This document shows, piece after piece, positions 23,415 through 31,145 of a stretch of DNA of 64,000 bases (its first letter is position 1; each line of letters starts with the position of its first letter). The translations under genes were made by a program, and so were the position numbers. Source of the DNA: Streptomyces sp. 7-21 (GTDB lineage Bacteria; Actinomycetota; Actinomycetes; Streptomycetales; Streptomycetaceae); assembly GCF_016741785.1 (NCBI RefSeq), contig NZ_JAERRL010000004.1:310001-374000 (forward strand). Direction: 5' to 3'. Below the pieces are notes generated by a model that ran no database searches, was not told the DNA's origin, and saw nothing but the letters and a program-made list of their open reading frames with translations.

Positions 23415-23578
23415 GCTGCTGCCTGCCCAAGAAACGACGACGATGCGCCGCGCTCCCGTCTCGGTACCGGCGCCTGTGCTCTGCTGCTACCTCTCGAAGG
23501 GGCGATGAGGACGTGCGCGTCATGCGGCGTTTCCGTGGGCAGCGGCGGGCTGCTACCTCTCGAAGGGGCGATGAGGAC
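23415..23578. CRISPR. remnant CRISPR array: two intact and one degenerate repeat
   Basis: Two identical 30-nt repeats occupy 23483-23512 and 23549-23578, separated by a unique 36-nt spacer (23513-23548). A third, decayed copy begins at 23415 (20 of 30 positions match without gaps), with a 38-nt spacer, so the period of 66-68 nt holds across all three. The repeat begins GCTGCTACC and ends AAGGGGCGATGAGGAC. It contains a short inverted repeat (CCTCT-CGA-AGGGG), and its end resembles actinobacterial CRISPR repeats that finish GATGAGGAC. No cas gene is in the window and no further repeats are seen, so it is an orphan fragment at best. Confidence 0.55.
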
Positions 23579-23630
23579 CCCAGGGTAAAGGCCCTGGTGA
23601 TGAGGTTGTCAGCCGGGTGTGGCGGGGTTG

Positions 23631-23684
23631 GTTTTTCAGCGGACCGGCGGTTGTGCAGCGAACCCCGGAGTGTCGCTGAAAAAC
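23631..23684. repeat. 11-bp perfect inverted repeat bounding 54 bp
   Basis: GTTTTTCAGCG at 23631-23641 is matched by its exact reverse complement at 23674-23684, 32 bases apart. The arms are AT-richer than their surroundings. It could be ends of a tiny mobile-element relic, a large-loop hairpin or an operator pair. No target-site duplication is evident. Confidence 0.5.
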
Positions 23685-23805
23685 GTTGGCTGGGCATGGG
23701 GAACGTATAGCACGTGCAGGGGCGTGGGCAACGAGCGGACGAGGGGGCGGTCCCTGTGGTTGGTATGGGGTTTGCCAACGTGGTCATGGCGGTGCCCGGT
23801 GGTTG

Positions 23806-24173
23806 TTAGCGGCGATCGTGAGGTTCGGTGGCGGCCTCTACTTCTGCGGCGGCGCGGGCGACGATGTCTACAGCGGTGTGGACGAGAGCGCGCAGGCTGT
23901 CGCGGGTGCATTGTCGGCGGTTGCGTACGGTCTGGCGTCGTTCGGGTCGAGTCCGGCTTCTTGTAGTGCGGTGTGGAGTCTGTGGCGGGCGCGGGCGATG
24001 GCCTGGCGGGCGGGGGCGGTGGCTGGGTCGCCGCCGAGGTGGTAGTCCAGCAGCGCGAACAGCTGTGGGGTGGGCTGGCAGGAGTGCCGCTTCCCCTCGG
24101 CCTGCCTGTCTTCCGGGATGCCGCACAGCGGGCAGCACGCCAAAGCGCGGGGCGTACCGGGGTGGTTAGTCAC
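23806..24173 (-). pseudogene. frameshifted zinc-finger-like conserved small protein
   Basis: From GTG 24173 the frame codes MTNHPGTPRALACCPLCGIP, then a helical part (FALLDYHLGGDPATAPARQA, LHTALQEAGLDPNDAR). It then leaves a coding-like pattern and stops at 23868. Shifting by one base near 23929-23936 continues with QTVRNRRQCTRDSLRALVHT, AVDIVARAAAEVEAATEPHD and stops at TAA 23806, in good coding style. So a one-base deletion splits the gene. The CCPLCG motif suggests a metal site. It overlaps the end of the upstream gene by 8 bp, as in a co-translated pair. Function unknown. Confidence 0.6.
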
Positions 24174-24466
24174 GGGGCACCGCCCACAGGTTCCCTGCCC
24201 GCGCCCGTACGGCGTCGCGCAGCAGCAGCGGGTCGGTCAGGCAGTCGTCGCGCGGGGGTACGACCCACCAGGGGCGGCGTCCGCGCTGCCCGTCCAGCGC
24301 GTCGGCCGGGGGCACCAGGATCAGGCCCTCGCTGACACCGAGGCCGCTGCCGCACGGCACCAGCCACATCAGCGCCGTGGCACCGGCGTCAGCGATCACC
24401 GGCCCCGTACGTTGCCCGAGGACCCTGTTCCGGTCGCGGCCCCACGTGCGGGGGTGCCCAGGCTGG
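24166..24466 (-). pseudogene. 5'-truncated conserved actinomycete hypothetical gene
   Basis: The frame ending at TAA 24166 codes LGQRTGPVIADAGATAL, ILVPPADALDG, RRPWWVVPPRDDCLTDPLL and LRDAVRARAGNLWAVPRD. This resembles a family of small Streptomyces proteins of unknown function that read GQRTGPV near the start and a WxVPP...LTDP motif later. The usual start is missing: only an internal GTG at 24399 is available, while family-like sequence continues upstream until it meets the end of the arsenic flavoprotein gene. The 5' end was probably lost when the arsenic module arrived. Confidence 0.5.
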
Positions 24467-25870
24467 TCACGAGCCGCAGCAGCCGCCTGCCGGGGCCTCC
24501 TCGGCCGCCGCCCCGACCGTGGCGGGGGCGCCGAGCTGGACGAGCTGCCGTGCGGGCGCGCAGCAGCCGCCGCCGTCGGCCTCAGCGGCGTCGGGCGCGT
24601 CGAACAGGCCGGCGCCGCCACAGACTCCGGTCTCGGGCAGAGTGAGTTCCACGCGGTCGGCGGAGTTGAGGTCACCGGCGATCGCGGCGGCGACGGAGCG
24701 GACCTGCTCATACCCGGTCATCGCCAGGAACGTCGGGGCGCGGCCATAGGACTTCATGCCGACCAGGTACACGCCCTGCTCGGGGTGGGAGAGCTCGCGG
24801 TGACCGTGCGGGTAGACGGTGCCGCAGGAGTGCTGGTTGGGGTCGATCAGCGGAGCCAGGGCCACGGGCGCCTGGAGGCGCTCGTCGAGGCCCAGACGCA
24901 GCTCGTCCAGGAAGGACAGGTCGGGGCGGAAGCCGGTCAGCACGATCACCTCGTCGACCGGGTCCAGACGGCGACCGTCCTCGCCGACCAGGACCAGGCG
25001 GCCGTCGTCCGCCCGCTCGATCGCCTCGGTGCGGAAGCCGGTGACCGCGCCCGCGTGGCCCTCGTCGACGGCGGCCTTCGCCGCCAGGCCCAGGGCGCCG
25101 CGCGCCGGGAGCTGGTCGGCTTCGCCAGCGCCGAAGGTGGAGCCCGAGATGCCCCGGCGCAGGATCCACACGCCCTTCGTGCCCGAGCCGTCGTCGGACT
25201 TGGCGAGGTCGGCGAGGTAGGCGAGAGCGGTGAACGCGGAGGCGCCCGAGCCGATCACAGCGGTGCGCTTGCCCGCGTACCGGGCACGGACGGCGGGGTC
25301 CTTCAGGTCCGGGACGCGGTAGGTGATCCGGTCCGCAGCGGCCTTCTCACCGAGCGCGGGCAGTCCGCTGCCACCAGCCGGGGACGGCGTGGCCCAGGTG
25401 CCGGAGGCGTCGATAACAGCGCGGGCGAAGAGGCGCTCCTCACGGCCGTCGGTGTGGGCGACGTGCACGACGAACGGCTGGGCCTCGCGGTCGGCGTCCA
25501 CGATCCGGTCCCGGCCGGTACGCGAGACACCGGTGACGGTGGCGCCGGTGTGGACACGGTCGCCGAGTACGTCGGCGAGCGGCTGCAGGTAAAGGTCGGC
25601 CCAGTCGCCGCCGGAGGGGTAGGTGGCCGGGTCGGGGCGGGTCCATCCGGTGGGGGCCAGGAGCTTCTCGGCGGCCGGGTCGACGACCTCACCCCAGGTG
25701 GAGAACAGCCGCACGTGCGACCACTCGCGCACCGCGGCGCCGGCAGTAGGCCCGGCCTCCAGGACCAGGGGCTCGATGCCCTGGTCGACCAGGTGGGCGG
25801 CGGCGGCCAGACCGGCGGGGCCGGCCCCGATCACGACGACGGGCAACTCGGTGGTGGCGGGCGCGTTCAC
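24467..25870 (-). CDS. arsenic-linked FAD oxidoreductase with Cys-rich tail
   Basis: Predicted 467 residues; GTG 25870 after AAGGAGTCGCC. Two nucleotide-binding folds are visible: FAD site VVVIGAGPAGLAAAAHLVDQ at the N-terminus and NAD(P) site TAVIGSGASAFTALAYLA (~200), with FRPDLSFLDEL and an ATG-like VLTGFRPD motif, as in class B flavin monooxygenases and related disulphide reductase-like enzymes. The last ~45 residues contain vicinal cysteine pairs (GVCGGAG, DGGGCCAPARQ, GGCCGS at the very end), suited to binding As(III) or another thiophilic metal. It is divergent from arsO across ArsR-like operators, pointing to arsenic-controlled expression. Substrate unknown. Confidence 0.8.
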   Translation of the reverse strand: MNAPATTELPVVVIGAGPAGLAAAAHLVDQGIEPLVLEAGPTAGAAVREWSHVRLFSTWGEVVDPAAEKLLAPTGWTRPDPATYPSGGDWADLYLQPLADVLGDRVHTGATVTGVSRTGRDRIVDADREAQPFVVHVAHTDGREERLFARAVIDASGTWATPSPAGGSGLPALGEKAAADRITYRVPDLKDPAVRARYAGKRTAVIGSGASAFTALAYLADLAKSDDGSGTKGVWILRRGISGSTFGAGEADQLPARGALGLAAKAAVDEGHAGAVTGFRTEAIERADDGRLVLVGEDGRRLDPVDEVIVLTGFRPDLSFLDELRLGLDERLQAPVALAPLIDPNQHSCGTVYPHGHRELSHPEQGVYLVGMKSYGRAPTFLAMTGYEQVRSVAAAIAGDLNSADRVELTLPETGVCGGAGLFDAPDAAEADGGGCCAPARQLVQLGAPATVGAAAEEAPAGGCCGS

Positions 25871-25888
25871 GGCGACTCCTTGCGTGTT

Positions 25889-25963
25889 TCGACATCTGTC
25901 GATGGCTTGCGCGGCCCAGCATGACACCTGTATTGATGAGCGTCAACATAGACATTCATCGAA
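25889..25963. promoter_or_regulatory. ArsR-type operators between flavoprotein and arsO genes
   Basis: A palindrome TCGACA-TC-TGTCGA (25889-25902) is near the minus-strand start, and a 22-nt element GTCAACATAGAC-N5-TCGAA (25942-25963) near the plus-strand start. The second element recurs with 17 of 22 matches at 27070-27091 over the arsR start. Shared sequence upstream of three genes of one module is what ArsR control would leave. Confidence 0.6.
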
Positions 25964-25979
25964 CCCAGGGGATTCGCTG

Positions 25980-27041
25980 ATGGAGCACATTGACGTCGCC
26001 GTGATCGGCGGCGGCCAGTCCGGCCTCGCCACCGCCCATGCGCTGCTGCGGCGCGGGCTGCGGCCGGTGGTGCTGGAGGCGTCCGACCGTGCGGCCGGGT
26101 CTTGGCCGCACTACTACGACAGCCTCACGCTGTTCTCGCCCGCCCGGTACAGCTCCCTGCCCGGGATGCCGTTCCCCGGCGCCGACCGCGACCGCTACCC
26201 GCACCGCGACGAGGTCGTCGCCTACCTCACCGCCTACGCCGACCGCCTGGACGCCGAGATCCGCACCGGCTGCCGCGTCACCGCGGTCCGCCGCACCGGC
26301 GACGACTTCGCAGTGGAGCTGGAGGGCGGCGGTCGGCTGTCCGCGCGGGCCGTCGTGGCGGCCTCCGGGACGTTCGGTCACCCGCATCGGCCCGCGCTGC
26401 CGGGTCTGGAGGAGTTCACCGGGCAGGTGCTGCACGCCGCCGACTACCGCAGCCCGGCCCCGTTCGCCGGTCGCCGGGTGGTCGTGGTCGGGGCCGGGAA
26501 CTCCGCGGTGCAGATCGCCGCCGAGCTCGCCAAAACCGCACGCGTCACGCTCGCCACCCGCGCCCCGGTGAAGTTCGCAGCCCAGCGCATCCTGGGCCGA
26601 GACCTGCACTTCTGGACGGCCCGCACCGGCCTGGACACCGCACCCCTCGGCCGGTTCCTTGCGCGCCCGCCGGCGCAGCCGGTCCTCGACGACGGCCGCT
26701 ATCGGGCCGCCCTGGCCGCCGGACGGCCCGAGCGGCGAGAGATGTTCACCGGCGCCGACGGAACCAAGCTCGTCTGGCCGGACGGGCAGCGGGAGGAGGT
26801 CGACGCGATCGTGCTCGCCACCGGCTACCGCCCCGACTTGCCCTACCTCGCCGGCCTCGACGGCGCTCTCGACGCCGAAGGGAACCCCCGGCACCGCGAG
26901 GGCCTGGCCACCGGTGTGCCGGGCCTGGCCTTCGTCGGGCTGGAATGGCAGCGCAGCCTGTCGTCGAACTCGCTGCGCGGAGTGGGCCGGGACGCGGAGC
27001 GCATCGCCCGGCGTCTGGCCGCCTATCTCTCACGCCGGTGA
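25980..27041 (+). CDS. arsO: ArsO-like flavin-dependent monooxygenase
   Basis: Predicted 353 residues; ATG 25980 after AGGGGATTCGCTG. FAD motif DVAVIGGGQSGLATAHALL at the start, FxGxVLHAADY region, NADPH motif RRVVVVGAGNSAVQIAAELA (~165), and ATGYRPDLPYLAG near the end, all typical of the ArsO/CzcO-type monooxygenases found in arsenic islands. The second homologue in this window (28969-30030) shares the same order of motifs. Enzymatic role in arsenic resistance is not settled for the family. It is followed, 42 bp later, by arsR, and both carry ArsR-like boxes. Confidence 0.85.
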   Translation: MEHIDVAVIGGGQSGLATAHALLRRGLRPVVLEASDRAAGSWPHYYDSLTLFSPARYSSLPGMPFPGADRDRYPHRDEVVAYLTAYADRLDAEIRTGCRVTAVRRTGDDFAVELEGGGRLSARAVVAASGTFGHPHRPALPGLEEFTGQVLHAADYRSPAPFAGRRVVVVGAGNSAVQIAAELAKTARVTLATRAPVKFAAQRILGRDLHFWTARTGLDTAPLGRFLARPPAQPVLDDGRYRAALAAGRPERREMFTGADGTKLVWPDGQREEVDAIVLATGYRPDLPYLAGLDGALDAEGNPRHREGLATGVPGLAFVGLEWQRSLSSNSLRGVGRDAERIARRLAAYLSRR

Positions 27042-27069
27042 TGGACCTCCCCGTGCTGGTTCGATATGT

Positions 27070-27091
27070 GTCAACATAGACGCATGTCGAA
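27070..27091 (+). promoter_or_regulatory. ArsR-type operator over the arsR start codon
   Basis: The 22-nt element GTCAACATAGAC-N5-TCGAA repeats the one upstream of arsO. ATG 27084 lies inside it and there is no ribosome site, so the arsR message is probably leaderless and autorepressed by binding on its own start. Confidence 0.55.
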
Positions 27092-27458
27092 TGCCAAGGT
27101 GCTGCCGCTGCTCGAAGCCGACGGTCAGGGTGTGGCGCCGTGCTGCCCGCCACTGACCGAGCGCCCGATGACCGCTGAGGAGGCCGAGACCGCAGCGCGG
27201 ATGTTCAAGGCCCTCGGTGACCCGGTGAGGCTGCGGCTGTTCTCTGCGGTGGCCTCGCACGAGGGCGGGGAGGCGTGCGTCTGCGACATCTCAGACGTCG
27301 GCGTCTCCCAGCCCACCGTCTCCCACCACCTGAAGAAGCTCAAGGAAGCCGGGCTGCTCACCTCCGAGCGGCGCGGCACCTGGGTGTACTACCGTGTCGA
27401 GCCGTCCGTGCTCGCCGCCATGGGCCGACTCCTGATCGGTGCATCGGCTGCGGCATGA
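27084..27458 (+). CDS. arsR: ArsR-family arsenic-responsive repressor (first copy)
   Basis: Predicted 124 residues. Winged helix-turn-helix core: MFKALGDPVRLRLFSAVASH, then VGVSQPTVSHHLKKLKEAGL and RRGTWVYYRVEP. The metal-site helix reads EACVCDISDVG, the ELCVCDL-type As(III) motif of ArsR, and an extra CC pair lies near the N-terminus (GVAPCCPPL). It differs strongly from the second ArsR in the window, so the two modules are independent. It controls itself and probably arsO and the Cys-tailed flavoprotein. Confidence 0.9.
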   Translation: MSNAKVLPLLEADGQGVAPCCPPLTERPMTAEEAETAARMFKALGDPVRLRLFSAVASHEGGEACVCDISDVGVSQPTVSHHLKKLKEAGLLTSERRGTWVYYRVEPSVLAAMGRLLIGASAAA

Positions 27459-27557
27459 CTACACCCGGACGCCCGCCGAAGTGCCCAGGGTGGTTACGGC
27501 GCTGGACAGTTGCCAAAAGCGGTAGTGGACGAGGCGGGCAGTTGCCATCCTGACGGG

Positions 27558-28211
27558 ATGGAGGAAGCAGAAGACCGGTTGAGCCTGCCCCGGCCCCGCT
27601 GGGCGAATGCCGAGATCGCCGTCTGGGGCGGTGACAGCGAGGACGATCTCGCCCTTGCAGGCGGCTATCTGCGAGTGGCTGAGACCGCCGCCCGACACTG
27701 GGTCGCCCATGGCCCGGACGACCTGCTGCCCCTCCCAATCCTCTACAACTACCGGCACAGCATCGAGCTGTCGCTGAAGTGGCTGATCCGCAAGGCCGCC
27801 CAGTGCGCGCTGCGCGAGGGCTACACAGGAGAAGAGGACCTCAGCCCCGACCAGTTGGACAAGCGTCTGCGCACGCACAACATCAGGAGACTGGCGGACT
27901 GCCTCAACCGGTACCTGGCCCTGTTGGACCTGCCCAAGGTGGAACAGCGCATCGACCCGGAGTCCTGGAGTCAACTGAACTGGCTGGACAGCGAGGATGC
28001 GACGGGGGAGACCTACCGGTACGCCGTGGTCGGCCACGGCGCCGGCCGGGCTCCCGCCCGGCCCGTGCAGCAGAACGTCAACTTCTATGAGCAGGTGAAC
28101 GAGCTGCACAAGCTCGCGCACCTGCTGTGGGGCGGTTACTCGTCTCATCTCGGAGAGTACGAGAACTGGCAGATCGAGTACATCGAGGCCATGGACACGG
28201 CCGGCTACTGA
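27558..28211 (+). CDS. conserved hypothetical protein in arsenic island
   Basis: Predicted 217 residues from ATG 27558; GTG 27525 and TTG 27510 are alternatives, none with a clear ribosome site. It is soluble and mainly helical, with YNYRHSIELSLKWLIRKAAQ at its centre, then LRTHNIRRLADCLNRYLALL and a C-terminal NFYEQVNELHKLAHLLWGGY. The R/H-rich helices recall HEPN-type proteins, but I cannot place the R-x4-6-H motif with confidence. It converges on a nuclease-like gene only 17 bp away. The pair interrupts the two arsenic modules and may be a defence or stress module; this is speculation. Confidence 0.7.
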   Translation: MEEAEDRLSLPRPRWANAEIAVWGGDSEDDLALAGGYLRVAETAARHWVAHGPDDLLPLPILYNYRHSIELSLKWLIRKAAQCALREGYTGEEDLSPDQLDKRLRTHNIRRLADCLNRYLALLDLPKVEQRIDPESWSQLNWLDSEDATGETYRYAVVGHGAGRAPARPVQQNVNFYEQVNELHKLAHLLWGGYSSHLGEYENWQIEYIEAMDTAGY

Positions 28212-28228
28212 AGCGGTGCGTGCCGTCG

Positions 28229-28813
28229 TTACGGCGTCGGCTTCTTGTGGCGGTTGAGGAGCTCGGTGAAGAAGTCGGAGATGAGCTGCGGGCTGTCGGG
28301 CCGGGTGAGTTCCCAGCCGCCGAAGCGGTAGATCTCATAACCGGCCAGCCGCAGGCGGCGGTCCTCGGCGACCATCTCGGAGTACAGCTTGGGCGAGGCG
28401 GTGTAGGTGGTGCGGCCGTCTGGCCCGGTGGGGTTCTTGATGCCGTAGTGATGGGCGCCGTCGACCTCGATCACGATTCGGGAGCGGTCGGGGGCGAGCA
28501 GCAGGAAGTCCATGCGCTCGCGGTGCAGGGCCCCGCTGCGTCCGCTGCTCTTGCGGGTGTAGGGGTCGTAGTGCAGGTAGACCTGCGGAATGAGGGCGGG
28601 CAGGTCGAACCCGTCGGGTTCGGCGTAGCGGGCGCAGTACGTGCGCAGAACCGTCTGCTCCGGCAGGGAATCCAGTGAGCGGTACAGCCGCCTGTACAGC
28701 GCATCGGCGGCCTCTGGCTCCGCGGCGTCCGGCATGTGGTGCGCCTGCCACCAGGTGACCATCTGCCGCCAGGTCAGGCCCTGTAGCGGCAGCGGGTCCT
28801 TATACACGCTCAT
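28229..28813 (-). CDS. DUF559/Vsr-like PD-(D/E)XK nuclease domain protein
   Basis: Predicted 194 residues from ATG 28813 (CAGG before it); ATGs at 28837 and 28909 are in frame. The N-terminal half is helical (TWRQMVTWWQAHHMPDAAE, ALYRRLYRSLDSLPEQ). The C-terminal half has a nuclease pattern: IPQVYLHYDPYTRK, RMDFLLLAPDRSRIVIEVDG (Asp, then E-x-D-G as in DUF559), HHYG, then MVAEDRRLRLAGYEIYRFGG, the classic final strand-helix of Vsr/DUF559 folds. These residues could bind a metal for DNA cleavage. No methylase accompanies it. Function in the host is unknown. Confidence 0.7.
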   Translation of the reverse strand: MSVYKDPLPLQGLTWRQMVTWWQAHHMPDAAEPEAADALYRRLYRSLDSLPEQTVLRTYCARYAEPDGFDLPALIPQVYLHYDPYTRKSSGRSGALHRERMDFLLLAPDRSRIVIEVDGAHHYGIKNPTGPDGRTTYTASPKLYSEMVAEDRRLRLAGYEIYRFGGWELTRPDSPQLISDFFTELLNRHKKPTP

Positions 28814-28968
28814 CGGGCCTGCCGCGGAAGAAGTCATCTGTCTGCATGCTTGCGCATCCCCCTGCCCCACAGCGCTGTCGGAAGGAATTGTCGCTGGTGT
28901 CACTGACAAGCGGGAGCTGTACGCAACCGGTGAACAGGGTGGTGACAGCGAGGCGGCCGCTCCGGCGC

Positions 28969-30030
28969 CTACGTGAAAAGGCCGACGACCTCCCGGACGG
29001 CGTCCCGGGCGGTGCGGCCGACGCCGATGAGGGTGGCGGAGGCCGGGCCGGTCCAGTCGCCGTAGCCGAGCAGGTGCAGCCGCGGCTCGCCCAGGGCATG
29101 TGTGCCGTCAGTGGGGATGCGGCCGCGCGGCCCGCGCAAATCCAGCGGAGCGAGGTGAGGAAGGGCTGGGCGGAAGCCGGTGCACCAGATGACCACATCA
29201 GCGCCTATCCCGCTGCCGTCGGCCCACCGGACGCCGTCGGTGGTGAGCTGGGTGAACATGGGCCTCGCCTGCAGGCGTCCGGCGCCGCGAGCGGCGCGGA
29301 CAGGCGGCACGGCCACGATGTCGCCGAGTGAAGCCACCCCGCCGGTGTCGTCGCGGCCGGCGTCGAGAGCGCGGCGGCGGGCGGTAGCGACATCGAACAG
29401 GGCGCGGCCGTCGATGTCGTCCGGAAGGAACCGCGGTGGGCGCTGGGTCACCCAGGTCACTTCGGCACGTCCGTCCAAGGTGAGATCGGCTGCGATCTGG
29501 GCGCCGGAGTTGCCACCGCCGACCACGATGACGCGCTGCCCGGCGAAGTCGGCCGGGGAGCGGTAGTTCACCGTGTGCAGCTGCCGCCCGGCGAAGACGG
29601 ATCGGCCGGGGACGGCGGGGAGAAAGGGCCGCGACCACGTGCCGGTTGCACTGATGACCGCCTGGGTCCGCCAGGTGCCGGAGTCCGCCTCGACCAGGAG
29701 CCTCTCGCCGTCACGGCGTACGGCCTGCACAGGGGTGCCGTGCTGGACGGGCAGGTCGTAGCGCTTCTCGTAGTCGGTGAGGTAGTCCACCACGTGCCTG
29801 GCGTCCGGGTAGGTCTCGCCGGGCTGGGCGGGCATGAGCCGTCCGGGCAGTGAGGAGTGCTCGGCTGGGGAGAACAGGTGCAGGGAGTCCCACATGTGCT
29901 GCCAGGACCCGCCCGGAGCTGTGCCGGCGTCCAGGATCACGAAGTCGAGGCCCTGGCGGCGTAGGTGGTAGCCGGCGGCGAGTCCTGCCTGGCCGCCGCC
30001 GACCACCACCACATCCGTGTGCTGGGTCAC
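28969..30030 (-). CDS. arsO: ArsO-like flavin monooxygenase (second copy)
   Basis: Predicted 353 residues. FAD motif DVVVVGGGQAGLAAGYHLRR, substrate loop SWQHMWDSLHLFSPAEHSS, NADPH motif QRVIVVGGGNSGAQIAADL, and VIWCTGFRPALPHL. GTG 30030 overlaps the acr3 stop by four bases (GTGA), so it is translationally coupled to the efflux pump gene. The order arsR-acr3-arsO, divergent from arsC-thioredoxin reductase, is the arrangement reported for Streptomyces arsenic islands. It differs clearly from the arsO at 25980, so it is not a recent duplication. Confidence 0.88.
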   Translation of the reverse strand: MTQHTDVVVVGGGQAGLAAGYHLRRQGLDFVILDAGTAPGGSWQHMWDSLHLFSPAEHSSLPGRLMPAQPGETYPDARHVVDYLTDYEKRYDLPVQHGTPVQAVRRDGERLLVEADSGTWRTQAVISATGTWSRPFLPAVPGRSVFAGRQLHTVNYRSPADFAGQRVIVVGGGNSGAQIAADLTLDGRAEVTWVTQRPPRFLPDDIDGRALFDVATARRRALDAGRDDTGGVASLGDIVAVPPVRAARGAGRLQARPMFTQLTTDGVRWADGSGIGADVVIWCTGFRPALPHLAPLDLRGPRGRIPTDGTHALGEPRLHLLGYGDWTGPASATLIGVGRTARDAVREVVGLFT

Positions 30031-31145
30031 GGCGCGGTCGTCACCGCATCGGCGGAGAACTTCCTGCGCCAGGCGAGCGCGACGTAGACCAGGCCGATGA
30101 GCACCGGGACTTCGATGAGCGGGCCGACGACGCCGGACAGGGCCTGGCCGGAGGTGACGCCGAAGGTTGCGATGGCGACCGCGATGGCCAGCTCGAAGTT
30201 GTTGCCCGCCGCCGTGAACGCCAGCGTTGCGGTGCGGTCGTACGCCAGGCCCAGGCCCTTGCCGAGCAGGAAGGTGCCGAAGAACATGACCGCGAAGTAC
30301 ACCAGCAGCGGCAGCGCGATCCGGGCGACGTCCAACGGCTGCGAGGTGATCGTCTTCCCCTGGAGGGCGAAGAGGATGACGATCGTGAACAGCAGCCCGT
30401 ACAGGGCCCACGGGCCGATCTTCGGAAGGAACTTCGCCTCGTAGTCGGCGCGGCCCAGCTTCTGCTCGCCGATGCGGCGGGTGAGGAAGCCGGCCAGCAG
30501 GGGGATGCCGAGGAAGATGATGACGTTTAGCGCGATGTGCCAGACGGAGACGTCCAGGCCCTGGCCGTCGCCGAGGTTCATCCAGCGCGGCAGCAGGTCG
30601 AGGTAGAGCCAGCCCAGCAGGCCGAACGCGATCACCTGGAACACCGAGTTGAGGGCGACCAGGACGGCCGCGGCCTCGCGGTCGCCGCAGGCGAGGTCGT
30701 TCCAGATGATGACCATGGCGATACAGCGGGCCAAGCCGACGATAATCAGGCCGGTGCGGTACTCGGGCAGGTCCGGCAGGAAGATCCACGCCAGGGCGAA
30801 CATCACCGCAGGGCCGACGACCCAGTTGATGACCAGCGAGGAAACCATCAGCTTCTTGTCGCTGGTCACGCGGTCGAGCCGGTCGTAGCGGACCTTGGCC
30901 AGGACCGGGTACATCATGACCAGCAGGCCGAGCGCGATCGGCAGGGAGATACCGCCGATCTCGATCTTCGCGAGCGTGTCGTTCATGCCCGGGACGATCC
31001 GGCCCAGGCCCAGGCCGACGGCCATGCCGAGCAGGATCCACACCGCGAGGTAGCGGTCGAGTGTGGAGAGCTTCTTGACGATCGAGTCGTCCCCGGCCGC
31101 GTCGGCGCTCTGGGTGAGGGCGGTGGTGGGCTCGGTGGAGGTCAC
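30027..31145 (-). CDS. acr3: ACR3-family arsenite efflux permease
   Basis: Predicted 372 residues with about ten membrane helices, e.g. LAVWILLGMAVGLGLGRIVP, LMVSSLVINWVVGPAVMFAL and the hallmark GLARCIAMVIIWNDLACGD, which holds the Cys conserved for As(III) transport in ACR3. Further motifs: AALAFTAAGNNFELAIAVAI region (TLAFTAAGNNFELAIAVAI) and VGPLIEVPVLIGLVYVAL. GTG 31145 overlaps the arsR stop by four bases. The pump exports arsenite made by the adjacent arsenate reductase. Confidence 0.95.
   Translation of the reverse strand: MTSTEPTTALTQSADAAGDDSIVKKLSTLDRYLAVWILLGMAVGLGLGRIVPGMNDTLAKIEIGGISLPIALGLLVMMYPVLAKVRYDRLDRVTSDKKLMVSSLVINWVVGPAVMFALAWIFLPDLPEYRTGLIIVGLARCIAMVIIWNDLACGDREAAAVLVALNSVFQVIAFGLLGWLYLDLLPRWMNLGDGQGLDVSVWHIALNVIIFLGIPLLAGFLTRRIGEQKLGRADYEAKFLPKIGPWALYGLLFTIVILFALQGKTITSQPLDVARIALPLLVYFAVMFFGTFLLGKGLGLAYDRTATLAFTAAGNNFELAIAVAIATFGVTSGQALSGVVGPLIEVPVLIGLVYVALAWRRKFSADAVTTAP

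Noticed and set aside
23579..23760. Additional CRISPR repeats downstream of the second intact copy
   Set aside because: No third copy at the expected 66-nt period; only a short hairpin CCAGGG-N6-CCCTGG follows.
27507..27547. Direct repeat CAGTTGCCA at 27507 and 27539 before the hypothetical gene
   Set aside because: Only two 9-bp copies 32 bp apart with no palindrome; too weak to call an operator.
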